64,000 nucleotides of DNA, from contig OY776121.1 of NCBI GenBank assembly GCA_963675135.1, positions 76,406,875-76,470,874 on the forward strand, in the 5' to 3' direction. The first letter of the stretch is position 1; every line of letters starts with the position of its first letter. The notes under the pieces are model-generated. The model made no database searches and had not been told where the DNA came from. It saw only the letters and a list, made by a program, of their open reading frames with translations. The DNA comes from Galeopsis tetrahit. Taxonomy: Eukaryota > Streptophyta > Magnoliopsida > Lamiales > Lamiaceae. The position numbers were made by a program, and so were the translations under genes. Positions 1 to 10,899 of this stretch are shown piece after piece.

Positions 1-560
1 AGAGGTCGTCTAGGAGTTTGGTGAGAGGGCGTTTCATAAGCATTAGTAACCGTGTTGAAAGTGCTTATGCAACACTATCTTAGGAGCTTATGGTATTTGG
101 TTAGATCTTATAATTGCTAATCAATGCACGATGTTTACCTATGCCTTTCGAGGGGGTTTGCACACCTATGTGATAGCCTTTAACTTAACCAAAGTTGTAG
201 TAAAATCATGTAATTGGTCCACTAGTTCACTTAATTGCTCACAAAACGGAAACACCCGAGGCAATACCCTTCCCTTGCACTTTCGAAAAGAAAGTTAGAT
301 AGATTGTCATTTCTTGTCACTAGTTCTTATTACTTTAGTTAATATAGTTTACTATTTTTTTGTGCTTATTCCCAAAAACCCAAACAAACATGTTTAGTTA
401 CTACAATAGCATGATAACTTGCAACTTTAGGGATTCACTAGCACTCAATTAAGTCTTTGGAACGAAATTTTACTTGGTATACTTATCGTACTACTAACGA
501 ACCCATACGCTTGTGGGGATCGTATAGTTGTAAAAAGTGTGCAAAAATACATCCAAGTCA
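1..560 (+). repeat. 5' LTR of Athila-like element (3' part only)
   Basis: These 560 bases match 7001-7560 base for base with only four substitutions (positions 29, 178, 247 and 269) and no gaps. The window opens inside the LTR, so about 1361 bases of it lie to the left. It ends in a CA dinucleotide at 559-560, directly before the primer binding site. The very low divergence between the two LTRs points to a recent insertion. Confidence 0.95.
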
Positions 561-561
561 A

Positions 562-579
562 TGGCGCCGCTGCCGGGGA
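562..579 (+). promoter_or_regulatory. Primer binding site, tRNA-Asp type
   Basis: The 18 bases tggcgccgctgccgggga start two bases after the LTR end. They are the familiar Athila/Tat-type site, complementary to the 3' end of tRNA-Asp with at most one mismatch. This marks the start site of minus-strand DNA synthesis and fixes the LTR boundary. Confidence 0.85.
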
Positions 580-699
580 TTTAAGCGAGTGTTATTTGTG
601 AAACTTAAAGTTTGTAGAGTGTTATTGATAGTAGCATTTCTTTTTGTTATTTTGTTTAGTTCGTCTTAGTGGGCTTTGATACTTGTCTTTTGTAGGTGT

Positions 700-3126
700 A
701 TGATCACAAGATCTCGTGGAGGAAATTTGGAACCATTGGATCTTGAGATCGAGGCACACGCAAGAAGAAGGAATCGAAGTAGGAATCGACAAAAAGTCAT
801 AGAAGAACCAGTTGAGATGGAGAACATTGAAGAGATGAATCTTCCACCAAATGGAGATGATGAGCCTCAAAGAGAGAATCCCCAAGTTGGGAATCAACAA
901 GGAGGTAATCCACCTCAAAATCCTCCACCAATTCTCCATAATCCGAATCCACCTCAAAACCACCTTCCATATCAAGGATACTACCCTTACCCTTATCCAC
1001 CTCCACATCAATTTCCACCACCTCAACACCCTTACCCTCCACCTTACCAATATCCTCACCCTCAACACATTCAAGAGGAATACATCCCTCCCCCTCCACA
1101 TATAGAAGAACCTCAACGTGTGTACCATGGAAGGCCAATGAGGGAATATTTTGAGCCTCAACCTAGGGAGCATTACGATGGGTTGGCAAGACCAAGGGTG
1201 GAGGCAAACAATTTTGAGATTAGTGCCTCTTTATTAAGGATGTTGAGGGAGAGGCAATTTGAAGGAATGACGGAGGAAGGATTTGAGGAAGACCCGAATG
1301 AACACCTTGCTCAATTCTTGGAGATGGCCGACACTCTCAAGCAAAACGGAGTGTCGGAAGATGCTAAAAAGATGAGGCTATTCCCATTCACATTGACGGG
1401 GAAAGCAAAAGCTTGGCTACAATCAAGCATTCCCGCCGGAGAAGTGAGGACGTGGGAAGAGTTGAAGAAAAGATTTATATTGAAGTACTACCCTCCTTCA
1501 AAGACTATGGAAGCCAAACAAAAGATCTCCACATTTCAACAAGGTCCAACGGAGGGAATCAAAGAGGCATGGGAAAGGTTTACGAATCTTCTCATCACAT
1601 GCCCCCATCATGGTTTCCCAATAGAACAAACAACATGTTGGTTTGTTGGTGGGTTACGATTGAAAGATCAACATCACATTGATGCTTGTGCGGGGGGTTC
1701 AATTTGGATGAAATCGGTGGAGGAGATAAATGACATCATAGAAGGGATATCAAGCAATACTTTCAAAATGAGAGTAGACCGTGGAGCACAAAATCGGGTA
1801 GCCCAAGTAGATGCTAATGATAGCATAAAAGCAATGATGACTACACTCATTGCAAATGTGAATGTTTTATCTCAAACAAGAGATAATCATTTATCCTTTG
1901 GGCAAGAGAATCTTCAAATGGGACCTATGGAGGATGTGCAATACATGGGTCAACAAGGATACCCACAAAATTTTCAAGGGAATCGACAATATCAAGGTCA
2001 ACCACCATATCAAAATCGTGGTCAAGGATATCAAGCTCCTCCTCAAAACCGATTCCAAGGGCAATCTTCATCATCTCAAGGACAAGGGGGACCATCCCCT
2101 AAATACCAAGCTCCCCAAAACCCGAATTTTCGGAGGAATGACAATTTGTCCTATTCCAATCCTAAAGGTGCTATTCAATATCCTCCCGGATTTGATCCCG
2201 GTGCAAAACTTCCAAGTGGAGAAGGGAAGTCCTCCACGGATGAGCTTCTTGCACTCCTCATGAAGAGAATGGAGACAAGTGAGAAGAAATCTGAAGCATC
2301 CGACTCCATCCTTACCCAACTCATGAGTAACCAAAAATCTACCGACTCAATGCTTGCTCAACTCATGAGTAATCAAAAATCCACCGACTCAATGCTTGCC
2401 CAACTCATGAGTAATCAAAAATCGATGGAATTTCAAATGGGACAATTGGCAACTTCCATTGGATCTCAACATACAAAGGGTAAATTGCCCTCAAACACCG
2501 AGGTAAACCCACGTGAGCATTGTAATGCTATTACAATTTCAAGTGGTGAACAATATGGAGTTTCTTCAATTGAATTGGAAGAGGGTGAAGTGTTGAAGGC
2601 AAAAGAAATGGAGGAAGCGGAAAAGAAGAGGATAGAAAAAGTTGGAAGTGGAAAGGTTGCTCCAAGAATTCCAAAGTGGAGAATTGCCAAAGATTTGAAA
2701 AATAAGAAGCTTGAGGTACCTTGTGATAGATGGGGGGTGCCCATTACATATGAGCCACTTCCATACCCGGGAAGATACATGAAGAAAATGGATGAGAAGT
2801 TTGGGAAGTTTTTGGATATCTTCAAGAAAATCCACATTGATCTTCCACTTTCGGATGCTTTAGAGCAAATACCTCATTACATGAAGTTTCTAAAGGATGC
2901 AATAGCAAACAAAAAGAAACTAGTGGATGATGAGAAGATCAAGTTGACCAAAGAGTGTAGTGCTATCCTTCAACGAACTCCTCCCGAAAAGCTCAAGGAT
3001 CCGGGTAGTTTCACTCTCCCATGTGAGATTAGTGATGGTCCCATGATGAAAGCTCTTTGTGATTTGGGAGCTAGCATCAATTTGATGCCACTTTCAATCT
3101 TCAAGCGTTTGGGACTTGAGAAGTAG
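700..3126 (+). CDS. Gag polyprotein of Athila-like retrotransposon, with start of protease
   Basis: An 808-residue open frame from the ATG at 700. It opens with MITRSRGG, has a proline-rich stretch (about residues 60-150), then a retrotransposon Gag core (about residues 190-350) recognisable from MRLFPFTLTGKAKAWL and the FILKYYP segment. A Q/G/N-rich tract and a direct repeat of LMSNQKS units follow near residues 540-590. The last residues contain the aspartic protease motif DLGASINLMP, so protease is translated in the same frame as Gag. The frame stops just after it at 3124-3126, where family members normally continue; see the next entry. The frame could be opened 24 bases earlier at a TTG, but ATG 700 matches Athila proteins. 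Gag would form the cytoplasmic particle. No zinc knuckle was seen. Confidence 0.9.
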   Translation: MITRSRGGNLEPLDLEIEAHARRRNRSRNRQKVIEEPVEMENIEEMNLPPNGDDEPQRENPQVGNQQGGNPPQNPPPILHNPNPPQNHLPYQGYYPYPYPPPHQFPPPQHPYPPPYQYPHPQHIQEEYIPPPPHIEEPQRVYHGRPMREYFEPQPREHYDGLARPRVEANNFEISASLLRMLRERQFEGMTEEGFEEDPNEHLAQFLEMADTLKQNGVSEDAKKMRLFPFTLTGKAKAWLQSSIPAGEVRTWEELKKRFILKYYPPSKTMEAKQKISTFQQGPTEGIKEAWERFTNLLITCPHHGFPIEQTTCWFVGGLRLKDQHHIDACAGGSIWMKSVEEINDIIEGISSNTFKMRVDRGAQNRVAQVDANDSIKAMMTTLIANVNVLSQTRDNHLSFGQENLQMGPMEDVQYMGQQGYPQNFQGNRQYQGQPPYQNRGQGYQAPPQNRFQGQSSSSQGQGGPSPKYQAPQNPNFRRNDNLSYSNPKGAIQYPPGFDPGAKLPSGEGKSSTDELLALLMKRMETSEKKSEASDSILTQLMSNQKSTDSMLAQLMSNQKSTDSMLAQLMSNQKSMEFQMGQLATSIGSQHTKGKLPSNTEVNPREHCNAITISSGEQYGVSSIELEEGEVLKAKEMEEAEKKRIEKVGSGKVAPRIPKWRIAKDLKNKKLEVPCDRWGVPITYEPLPYPGRYMKKMDEKFGKFLDIFKKIHIDLPLSDALEQIPHYMKFLKDAIANKKKLVDDEKIKLTKECSAILQRTPPEKLKDPGSFTLPCEISDGPMMKALCDLGASINLMPLSIFKRLGLEK

Positions 3127-3848
3127 TGCCCACATCAATTACTCTCCAATTAGCGGATCGTTCCATCACCCATCCTAAAGGGATCATTGAAGATGTATTG
3201 GTGAAGATTGGCAAGTTCATCATTCCGGCCGACTTCGTGGTGTTAGATATGAAAGAAGATGCAAATATCCCATTGATTCTTGGGAGGCCGTTTCTTGCCA
3301 CGGGGGGAGCAAACATCGATTTGAGAAAAGGGGAGGTAACATTGGAGGTGAATGGAGAGAAAGTGATTTTCTCCAAGTATGGCTCAATTGAGAGTTCCCT
3401 AAGAAAGAAGGAATCCCCCTCCATCAAAGAATGTGACATTTATGTGAAAGAGCCATTACCAAAAGTTCCATTGAAAGATCCGGGAGATGATAATAAATTG
3501 AAGCAAACTCCCAAACTTGAGCAAAACTCAAGTTTGGGGGAGTTTTATAAGGAGAAGAGTTTTGATAAGTTCCTTGAAGGTAGTGAAGATGAAGAGGGAA
3601 AAATAAGGAGTTCGAAGGAGAGAAAGATTGAGAAAGGCTTTGAAATTGGAGATACGGTGGTATGGGGCACCTTGGGAGTGATGGAAGTCCTTGGAAAGAT
3701 GAAGATCAAGGAACGGAAAATGTTGGTCATGAAGAAATTGGTCTATGGAGGAGGCATTGCGTTGGAAAGTGAGGAGGATGAAGTGTTCATCACCGATGAG
3801 CACAATGTCAAGTACTATCATCCTCCATTCAAAGAAAGAGAAGTATGA
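3127..3848 (+). pseudogene. Rest of the protease region, frameshifted from Gag
   Basis: The reading continues in a second frame with the conserved Athila protease C-terminal part (ITLQLADRS near the start, then IPLILGRPFLATGGA, then a KGEVTLEVNGE segment). The change of frame and the stop codon at 3124-3126 are explained by loss of a single base just upstream of 3120. After about 80 residues the similarity ends and a charged, lysine/glutamate-rich tail runs to 3848. Reverse transcriptase, RNase H and integrase do not follow. The protease is therefore unlikely to be made in full unless by ribosomal frameshifting. Confidence 0.8.
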
Positions 3849-5639
3849 ACTTGTTAAGTTCCGTCCGGCATAGGACGTTAAACCTAGCGCTAAATGGGAG
3901 GCAACCCATTTTTACTTGCTTTATTTCATTTTTTTTGCTCATTTTATTTGCTTTGTTAGTTTAGTTTGATGTGTTTGTGAGTTTTGATGTTAGTTGGAGA
4001 AGCTTGGATCGAATGGACGATTGGAGATCGAAAGTGGAACTTTGAGCTTCGAAGAAGGTGTGGCTATAGCAATCGTGAGAGGTACGCCCACTCCAAACTT
4101 AGGATTGCATAACAATTACTAAGTTTGGGGGGGTAGTGGAATTTATATTCTTGTTCATAATATTGATTGCTTAGCTACTCTTAGTGTTAATTGTTGGGAT
4201 AGTGGCCCATGTGTGTAGATTTGTATGGTTAGCACTTGGTGTCAATATCAATGCAACACTATTTTTCCAAACTTTTAATTGCTTTGCAATGAAAAAGTTT
4301 GGGGGGGGTATGTTCGTTTTTACATTTTCTATTGACACCAATGTGTACTCTTGTGTATGTGTGTAATTTGAGCTTTAATGATCATTGAGACACATTTTAT
4401 AGTGATTTGTTGTGAATTTGATTCCTTGAATGTGTACATGATTGTAATGAATCATTTTGTTTGTGTTGTTGTCATCTTATTGCCTATGGATGTTTTGCAT
4501 GCACAATGAGTTATGTGTGGTGGTGATTGATGAATGTTTGAGTCTTTAATGAACCGGTGAGAGTTGAGCTTTGAACCGAGCATTAATCCGGTTTATTTCA
4601 TTTGTGAGTGAATCAATTCATTGCTTGTTTTTCTAGAACTTGCCCAAGTTCTTGCTTGAAACCACAAGTGTGTGAAATAATGGGATATGATTTAGGCCAT
4701 CTTTTGTATTAATAGTCACTTAGCCAAATATTCCCATACCAAAAAGAAGTTTCCGTAGTTAGCCAATTTGAGCCTTAAAACTTGATCTTTTGGCAACCTA
4801 CAATGTTTAACCTTTTGAACTTATTAAGCCTTTGCCCTTTACTAGTGGAGGACAAGTGAAAAGTGGAAAAACATGAATTTTGATTGAAATGTGTGTGGGG
4901 TGTTTGAGCAAAGAAAAAAAGAGAAAGAAAAGATGAGAAACAAAAGAAAGGGATAAAAAATGGGAGCCCCTAGAAAAGAGAGTGAAAAATAAAATAAAAA
5001 GAGAGAAGAGGGGATCTCCCAAAAACATGTGCTTAAGAGCAAAAAGTAGACTCTTGAAAGAAACAAAGGAAGAAAATTCTTGAGAATGAAAAGAAAAGTG
5101 AGGATGATGGATGGTTTGTTTTGAATGAAATGAGAAAAATGAAAAAAAAAAAAATGGTTCGTTGTCCTTCACTAGTCGAGTCACATTTCCCAAATTCTTC
5201 CCACCGTTTCCAAAGAGCCAATGTTACGTCCTTGGTTAAGCCCTATTGATCTCATTGTTGAACATGTTTGTGGTGGAAAGATGGTAGAGCTTGGGCAAGC
5301 TTATGGCAATTGCAATGCATGATTTGATTGATGAGTGCTTATTGTCCTTAATTTGTTTGAGTGTTTGAGTGAAATACTATTTCTTGTGAGATAAACTTGA
5401 ACATCTTGATATTGTCATCACCATCACTTGTTGTTGTGTGTAGAGCATGTGTGAGTAATGAGTTGGATCTTCAATATTGAACTTGTGATCATTTTAAGAA
5501 TGTATCTTGAGGAAGAATAATTCATTTCATGTCATTTGATACGTGGGATCTTTCATTGATCATCTAGTTGTAAATTTCACCCTCATGTTGTAATTCTTTC
5601 GTTGCTCGAGGACGAGCAACACTTTAAGTTTGGGGGAGT
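3849..5639 (+). other. Non-coding internal region where pol should be; contains PPT
   Basis: About 1.8 kb between the protease remnant and the 3' LTR with no pol or env-like protein in any frame. Near 3860-3910 it carries the block ending in aatgggaggcaacccat, which in Athila elements normally lies downstream of pol, so pol seems to have been removed cleanly. A purine-rich stretch lies at 4850-5160. Short tracts of the form aagtttggggg occur near 3529, 4119, 4288 and 5626; the last, just before the LTR at 5640, is the expected polypurine tract. Confidence 0.75.
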
Positions 5640-5937
5640 TGATTCGGGTGGAATTTACACGATTTAGATGCATATTTGAAGCTCATTTGATGTTGATTTC
5701 ATTGAATTATACAGTGAATATGATTGTTTAAGCCGAAATGAGAGAAAGGTTGTGTTTTGTCGATTATGTAGGAAATACGATGGAAATCGGAGCAAAACAC
5801 ATACCACAAGTGATCGGACCGGAAAGAGGAGTGCACGGTTGGATTCGTCTCGAAAAACGGAGTGGATTAGCCAAAGGAATCGAGTCAATCCGGCATCCGA
5901 GGCGAAAGTTATGCATGGAACGAGAAGGTGAAGAGGC

Positions 5938-6276
5938 ACTCGACCGAGTGAGGTTACTCGGCCGAATCTGCAATTTTGCATTTTACTGCGCACTCGGCCG
6001 AGTGAGCTCACTCGGCCGAGTAAGGTTGAATGCGTAGCTCCTGGAATCGGACATCACTCGACCGAGTAAGGTTACTCGGCCGAATCTGCAATTTTGCATT
6101 TTACTGCGCACTCGGCCGAGTGAGCCCACTCGGCCGAGTAAGGTTGAATGCCGTAGCTCCTGGAATTGAAGACCACTCGGCCGAGTGACCCTCACTCGGC
6201 CGAGTCTCGGCTGGAAAGAGTTGCTACACGCTTCTTAAGTGTCCCACTCGGCCGAGTGACCCCAACTCGGCCGAGT
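5938..6276 (+). repeat. Array of 12-bp palindromes in LTR U3
   Basis: The palindrome actcggccgagt, or a one- or two-base variant, occurs twelve times, always shortly upstream of the TATA box. Part of the array is a 118-base tandem duplication (5938-6055 and 6056-6173) that repeats a spacer containing caattttgcattttactg. The location in U3 suggests protein binding sites or a structural element controlling LTR transcription. Confidence 0.9.
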
Positions 6277-6362
6277 CACCCCATTTTCGGTGCCAAACTT
6301 GTATTTTCTCCATTTTTGAGGGATCAACTTGCAATTATGCCATTCAAACCCTTCCCAAACAC

Positions 6363-6370
6363 TATATAAA
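6363..6370 (+). promoter_or_regulatory. Probable TATA box of the LTR promoter
   Basis: The sequence tatataaa lies about 90 bases downstream of the palindrome array and is followed by a C/T- and A-rich stretch suited to a start site around 6395. No other good TATA box was seen in this part of the LTR. The R/U5 boundary cannot be set from sequence alone. Confidence 0.6.
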
Positions 6371-7699
6371 CTCCTTTTCTTAAAATCCAAAAGGAGAACC
6401 CCTTTGACAAGCATTTTCCACACACACATTCACATAGTTGTAGGTGTTCTTCATTTTTAGTTTAATTTCTTCAATAGATTAGATAGAATAGTGGTGTTTA
6501 CTTCAAATCAAGCTACGATTATCATCGGGCATCGTCTATTACATCGTTTTGTAGCTAAATTCGTATGATCAAGGTGATATTACTCTATTTTGCAATTCAA
6601 TTTGGTATTTTCTTAATTTCTTCAATCTCTTGTTATTTTATTATGAGTTTGATGTTATTTGTTGTTGTAGCCATGGGATTCTCTTCTAGAACCATGGGCT
6701 AATCCTCAATTGCCTTGGGTGTGGATGTTTTGATGAGAATTTAGTGTAATTGTGGATTAATTGCATGATTAGCTTATAATTTTGGTGTTTATGTTTCTAG
6801 AGTTGTACTTTGATTGATTCATTTGGTTGATCAACCCTATTAGCAAGCATGTTCGATTATGTTTATTGCAACGAGAGTTGGGTAGCATGATTGGGAGTGT
6901 GAGTGTGAGCTTTGATCAATTGAATAGAAGTTAATTAGTAATTAGCTCACCCGAGAGGGGTGTTAATGGCTAGACCGACAACCTTAGACACTAAACGAAT
7001 AGAGGTCGTCTAGGAGTTTGGTGAGAGGACGTTTCATAAGCATTAGTAACCGTGTTGAAAGTGCTTATGCAACACTATCTTAGGAGCTTATGGTATTTGG
7101 TTAGATCTTATAATTGCTAATCAATGCACGATGTTTACCTATGCCTTTCGAGGGGGTTTGCACACCTATGTGATAGCGTTTAACTTAACCAAAGTTGTAG
7201 TAAAATCATGTAATTGGTCCACTAGTTCACTTAATTGCTCACAAAATGGAAACACCCGAGGCAATACCTTTCCCTTGCACTTTCGAAAAGAAAGTTAGAT
7301 AGATTGTCATTTCTTGTCACTAGTTCTTATTACTTTAGTTAATATAGTTTACTATTTTTTTGTGCTTATTCCCAAAAACCCAAACAAACATGTTTAGTTA
7401 CTACAATAGCATGATAACTTGCAACTTTAGGGATTCACTAGCACTCAATTAAGTCTTTGGAACGAAATTTTACTTGGTATACTTATCGTACTACTAACGA
7501 ACCCATACGCTTGTGGGGATCGTATAGTTGTAAAAAGTGTGCAAAAATACATCCAAGTCACTAGCCCTACAGGGCCACGGGCTAAACGATTTGGGCTTTA
7601 TCCGGTTCGTTCTTAACCGGTCCATCAATAGTTGAGACCTAACCCTGTATCGGTTAGCCTGGCCCGGATAAACATCTTTAACTAAAACCCATATAAGAA

Positions 7700-9207
7700 G
7701 TAACTGCTATTCTGCTAAATCCAAAAGAAACTATTTAATACTCTATTAAGCCCAAGACTAGATGACCAGATTAATACGCTTGCTATCAATTACACCGATC
7801 GAAAAAATAGCCTTGTCCGCAAGGCTACACAAATTAGGAAGGATCGTCAAAGGACGATGTATCAATGTCGATGAGTTAATCTAGGTGTGTGTTATCGTTC
7901 TCGTCACTGTCAGCGTCAATAAAGATTCCACGGAACTTTGTCGCACACTTATGTAAATGACTATAAGGTTGACTGCAATTATAGCACTTCCCCTTGGACC
8001 GATATTCGTGTGCTTTCTCTACGGTCAGATGACGGACGTTCCGGTTGGGATGCTGGCATGTGCTCGACGGAGGTGGTGGCGAGGAGCTAGATTGGGTGCT
8101 CGTACTGGATGTTGGGGGTGGTTATCCCGGTCCCGGCTGTCGAAGGGGGTGCAAGGTTGAGGTCGGCCGATTAGCGAAAGAAGATGTCCTCGGCGTGCAG
8201 CCTTTACGGCGAGCAACACGTATTGCAGCGAAGACGTCAGTCATTTCGGAATCTAGAATTCGATCCCGGAGTGTCTGATTTAAACCCTCAAGAAACATAC
8301 CCAAGTAATGTTCAGGTGTAAGGACGGGTAGTTGGGCAATGTGTTCCTAAAAAAAGAATAAGTAATCCTCCAAAGAATCGGTTTGACATGTGATATACAT
8401 GGCTTCATATGCGTTAAAGGCTGAACTATCCCCGAAATGTTCCACTAATTCTTGATAGAATTGCTCCCAAGAAATAGAGGTCCGACGTCGCAATATCCAT
8501 TGCGCCCAAAATATAGAGCGGGCCGACATAGCAATTAGGGCAAGATTCACCCTCTCCGCGACCGGTGTGTGATAAACTAGAAAGTATTGCTCGACCTGAG
8601 CTAGCCAAGCAATGGAGCCTGTACCTTCAAACATTGGTAAGTCAAGTTTCAGTCGATGAGCGGAGCAAGTGGTCGGTGAACCCGCAGGGACCAAAGGGGG
8701 AATCGTCGGACCGATGAGGGCGGGGTTGTGTGGAGGAATTGGCGTTGGTGGGCACTGGCAGTTGGGGAACAATGGTTGGAGCCGGTTCTTGATGAGTGGA
8801 GGGGGTTTCTTGATGGCCGTTGGTGGTGAGGACATCCAATTTTGCCAAGATCGTGGCAAGAGTGTCTTCAACAGTAGTGAAACGGCTATCAAATTGCGTC
8901 CCCATGGTGTCAATCACCTTCTCCATAGCGTCACATCTCTCTTTCGTGGTCATGATGGAGATCCGACAGGTCGGACCAATTGATAAAGTTAAGGTGATTA
9001 AAAAAAAAAATCAATGAACAAGAAAGATAATTCCTCAAAGAGGCCATAGTGTATAACCGCCACAACCGAAGTTGTAATTCCCAAAATTAAATCTAAATTC
9101 TAAAAGTATATTTTCAATTATAAAAGGTAACTACTATTCTGTTAAATCCAAAAAAATTTAACTAATACTCTGTTAAGCCCAAGACCAGATTAATACGCTT
9201 GCTATCA
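7700..9207 (-). mobile_element. Remnant of a gypsy element flanked by direct repeats
   Basis: A decayed minus-strand gag (next entry) lies between two direct repeats, 7700-7789 and 9127-9207. Both repeats contain taatacgcttgctatca at their right end and a taact(g/a)ctattctg segment at their left end, with about 85-90 percent identity. They may be fragments of LTRs or of a larger duplicated unit. No polymerase, primer binding site or target-site duplication could be identified, so boundaries are provisional. The 140 bases from 7561 to 7699 show nothing recognisable. Confidence 0.6.
7873..8953 (-). pseudogene. Chromovirus-like gag relic
   Basis: Reading leftwards from an ATG at 8953 gives a coiled N-terminal start (MTTKERCDAMEKVIDTMG), then in another frame the core KLDLPMFEGTGSIAWLAQVE followed by a region matching gypsy Gag (WAQWILRRRTSISWEQF), then after further shifts LEGLNQTLRDRIL and finally a zinc knuckle CYNCSQPYSHLHKC near 7960-8000. 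The order Gag core then knuckle is that of plant gypsy elements. At least two frame changes and a stop near 8345 show that it is dead. The C-terminal end near 7873 is a stop codon after the knuckle. Confidence 0.75.
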
Positions 9208-10321
9208 TCGCCCTTTAAAAAAATTCTCAATTGAGAATTGTGAATGATGATTGACATGTGTTATACTAAAAAATAATCAATGTCGTATAATATTGAGGAC
9301 GACACATGTTAAAAATTCAGTAGGATGTAATACTAGTGAAACACAAAAAGTGGAACAGATGAATTTAACATTATAATTAACGGTTCTGAATTGAAATAGA
9401 ATTTCTCCCGGTTGAGTTCCAATTCGCCGCCCGTTGAGTCGAAATAGGCAGCTTCAAACCATTGAAGGGGTGTACATATATATCTCAACCACACGAGGTG
9501 TTTGTTTTAATGTAATTGTAAATCTAATACTATATATATATATATATATAATGATTTTTTTCTTTATAATGATTTTTTTCTTTAGAGTTCACCACTTCAC
9601 CTGATATTATTAATAATATTGTTCCATGAAAATAAATAGTAATATTAATTAAATTATACAAAAGTAGAACTTATACAAATGTTTGAGTTGGTCTTAGATG
9701 CAATGCTACACCATGCCAATATAGCCGGCACCTCAATTCTTAATATATATATGTAAAAGGAAATGCTTATCTAAAGCTTTTATACAAATCAATACAATTC
9801 GACTCATGAAAGTTCGAAACGGTTTGAGTGGATGAAATACTCAATTTATTAAATTTAGCAGATTTTGGTCATGGTGGACCCCACTAGTGTGGATTTGTTA
9901 AAGAATGGACCCTTTTGCAGAAATTGCATGTAATATACAGCATTTGCGCATCAACTTTGTCTGCTTTTCAATTAACCTTAGCTTTATATATTAGTATTTC
10001 ATTTCATATTTATATTTATATATATGACCCTACTCTGATCTTATATATTGTTGGGTTATATAAAAATCTGGAAAGGATCTGCATGTGGTCTTATCGCCAT
10101 TCATGATGAATCACAAAGTATCTTATCTGACAAACTCTTATGTCACCACCTTAAAGCAATCGATAAATTTATCATTACAAAATCTAAAAGTTGCATGTTT
10201 TTCCATTTTTGGGTATAAAGATTAAAGACAAAGGAATTTAAAGTAGCCAAATCCAAACAAGTTAATCCTGTTTTCCCACTTTTTTTTCAATTTCTCATCT
10301 TGATCCATCTCTTAAGATATA
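9208..10321. other. AT-rich spacer
   Basis: No gene, no conserved protein and no clear transposon end was seen here. A (TA)n microsatellite lies around 9531-9550. Confidence 0.6.
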
Positions 10322-10539
10322 CTCTCTCAGTCCCTAAAAAGCTTGCACTTGTTGAAACGTAGTTTAAGAAAAAAATGTAATAATTAAAATCTTTGAAGTA
10401 ATTTTGTAAACTTTTATATATAAAATAAATAAAGTAGTTTGATTGAGAGTGTATGATAGACCCCAAAAAAATATTGCATGAAGGGTAAATATGTGTATAT
10501 CGTGAGAGTGACTGTGCAAACTTTTAGGGATGAAGGTAG
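10322..10539. mobile_element. Stowaway-like MITE
   Basis: The left end ctctctcagtccctaaaaag and the right end, read on the other strand (ctaccttcatccctaaaag), form imperfect terminal inverted repeats, and the element is flanked by TA on both sides (10320-10321 and 10540-10541). Length 218 bases, no coding capacity. The ends resemble the Stowaway (Tc1/mariner) consensus ctccctccgtccc with several changes, suggesting an old copy. Confidence 0.65.
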
Positions 10540-10659
10540 TATTTGTTAAAAAAAAAAAAATCTAATTTAAAAATCTGAAAAAGGTGTGTAATTTGAAAAG
10601 AAGGTTCATCAAGTGGACAATTTAAATGAGTGAATTTGCTTTCAACTGAAATTGAATTC

Positions 10660-10825
10660 TATTAAGTAATAGTTAGGGTAGTTTAATAGTTAGGGTAGTT
10701 TATCTTGGTAGTTATACATTCTCTTGTTAGTTACAACTACCCTATACATCTTCTTGTAAACCTCTTCTATAAATACTGGAATACAAGTCTTGGCTCTCAC
10801 TTTTGAGAGTCCTTCCATTCTTACA
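10660..10825 (+). repeat. 5' LTR of copia I
   Basis: 166 bases, starting TATTAAG and ending TTACA, so the ends are TA...CA rather than TG...CA. It contains a 17-base tandem duplication of gttagggtagtttaata that the 3' LTR lacks. A TATA-like ctataaata lies near 10771. Confidence 0.93.
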
Positions 10826-10899
10826 TGGTATCAGCCTAACCTCTTCCGGGCCTATCTTTCCCCCTCCTTCTTCTCGTCTCTTCTTGATCGCCCTTCTCA

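Larger units (their letters stand above)
5640..7560 (+). repeat. 3' LTR of Athila-like element (complete)
   Basis: It starts TGATTC right after the polypurine tract and ends AAGTCA, giving the expected TG...CA ends and short inverted TGA/TCA termini, 1921 bases. Its last 560 bases equal the start of the window. It contains a palindrome array (5938-6276) and then a TATA box (about 6363), so U3 is roughly 5640-6390. The target-site duplication cannot be checked because the left end is outside the window. Confidence 0.93.

Noticed and set aside
3849..5639. Possible env-like gene of the Athila-like element
   Set aside because: No long frame or membrane protein is found; frames around 4800-5200 come from a purine-rich stretch.
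9531..9550. TA repeat as a possible promoter element
   Set aside because: A simple microsatellite with no gene next to it.
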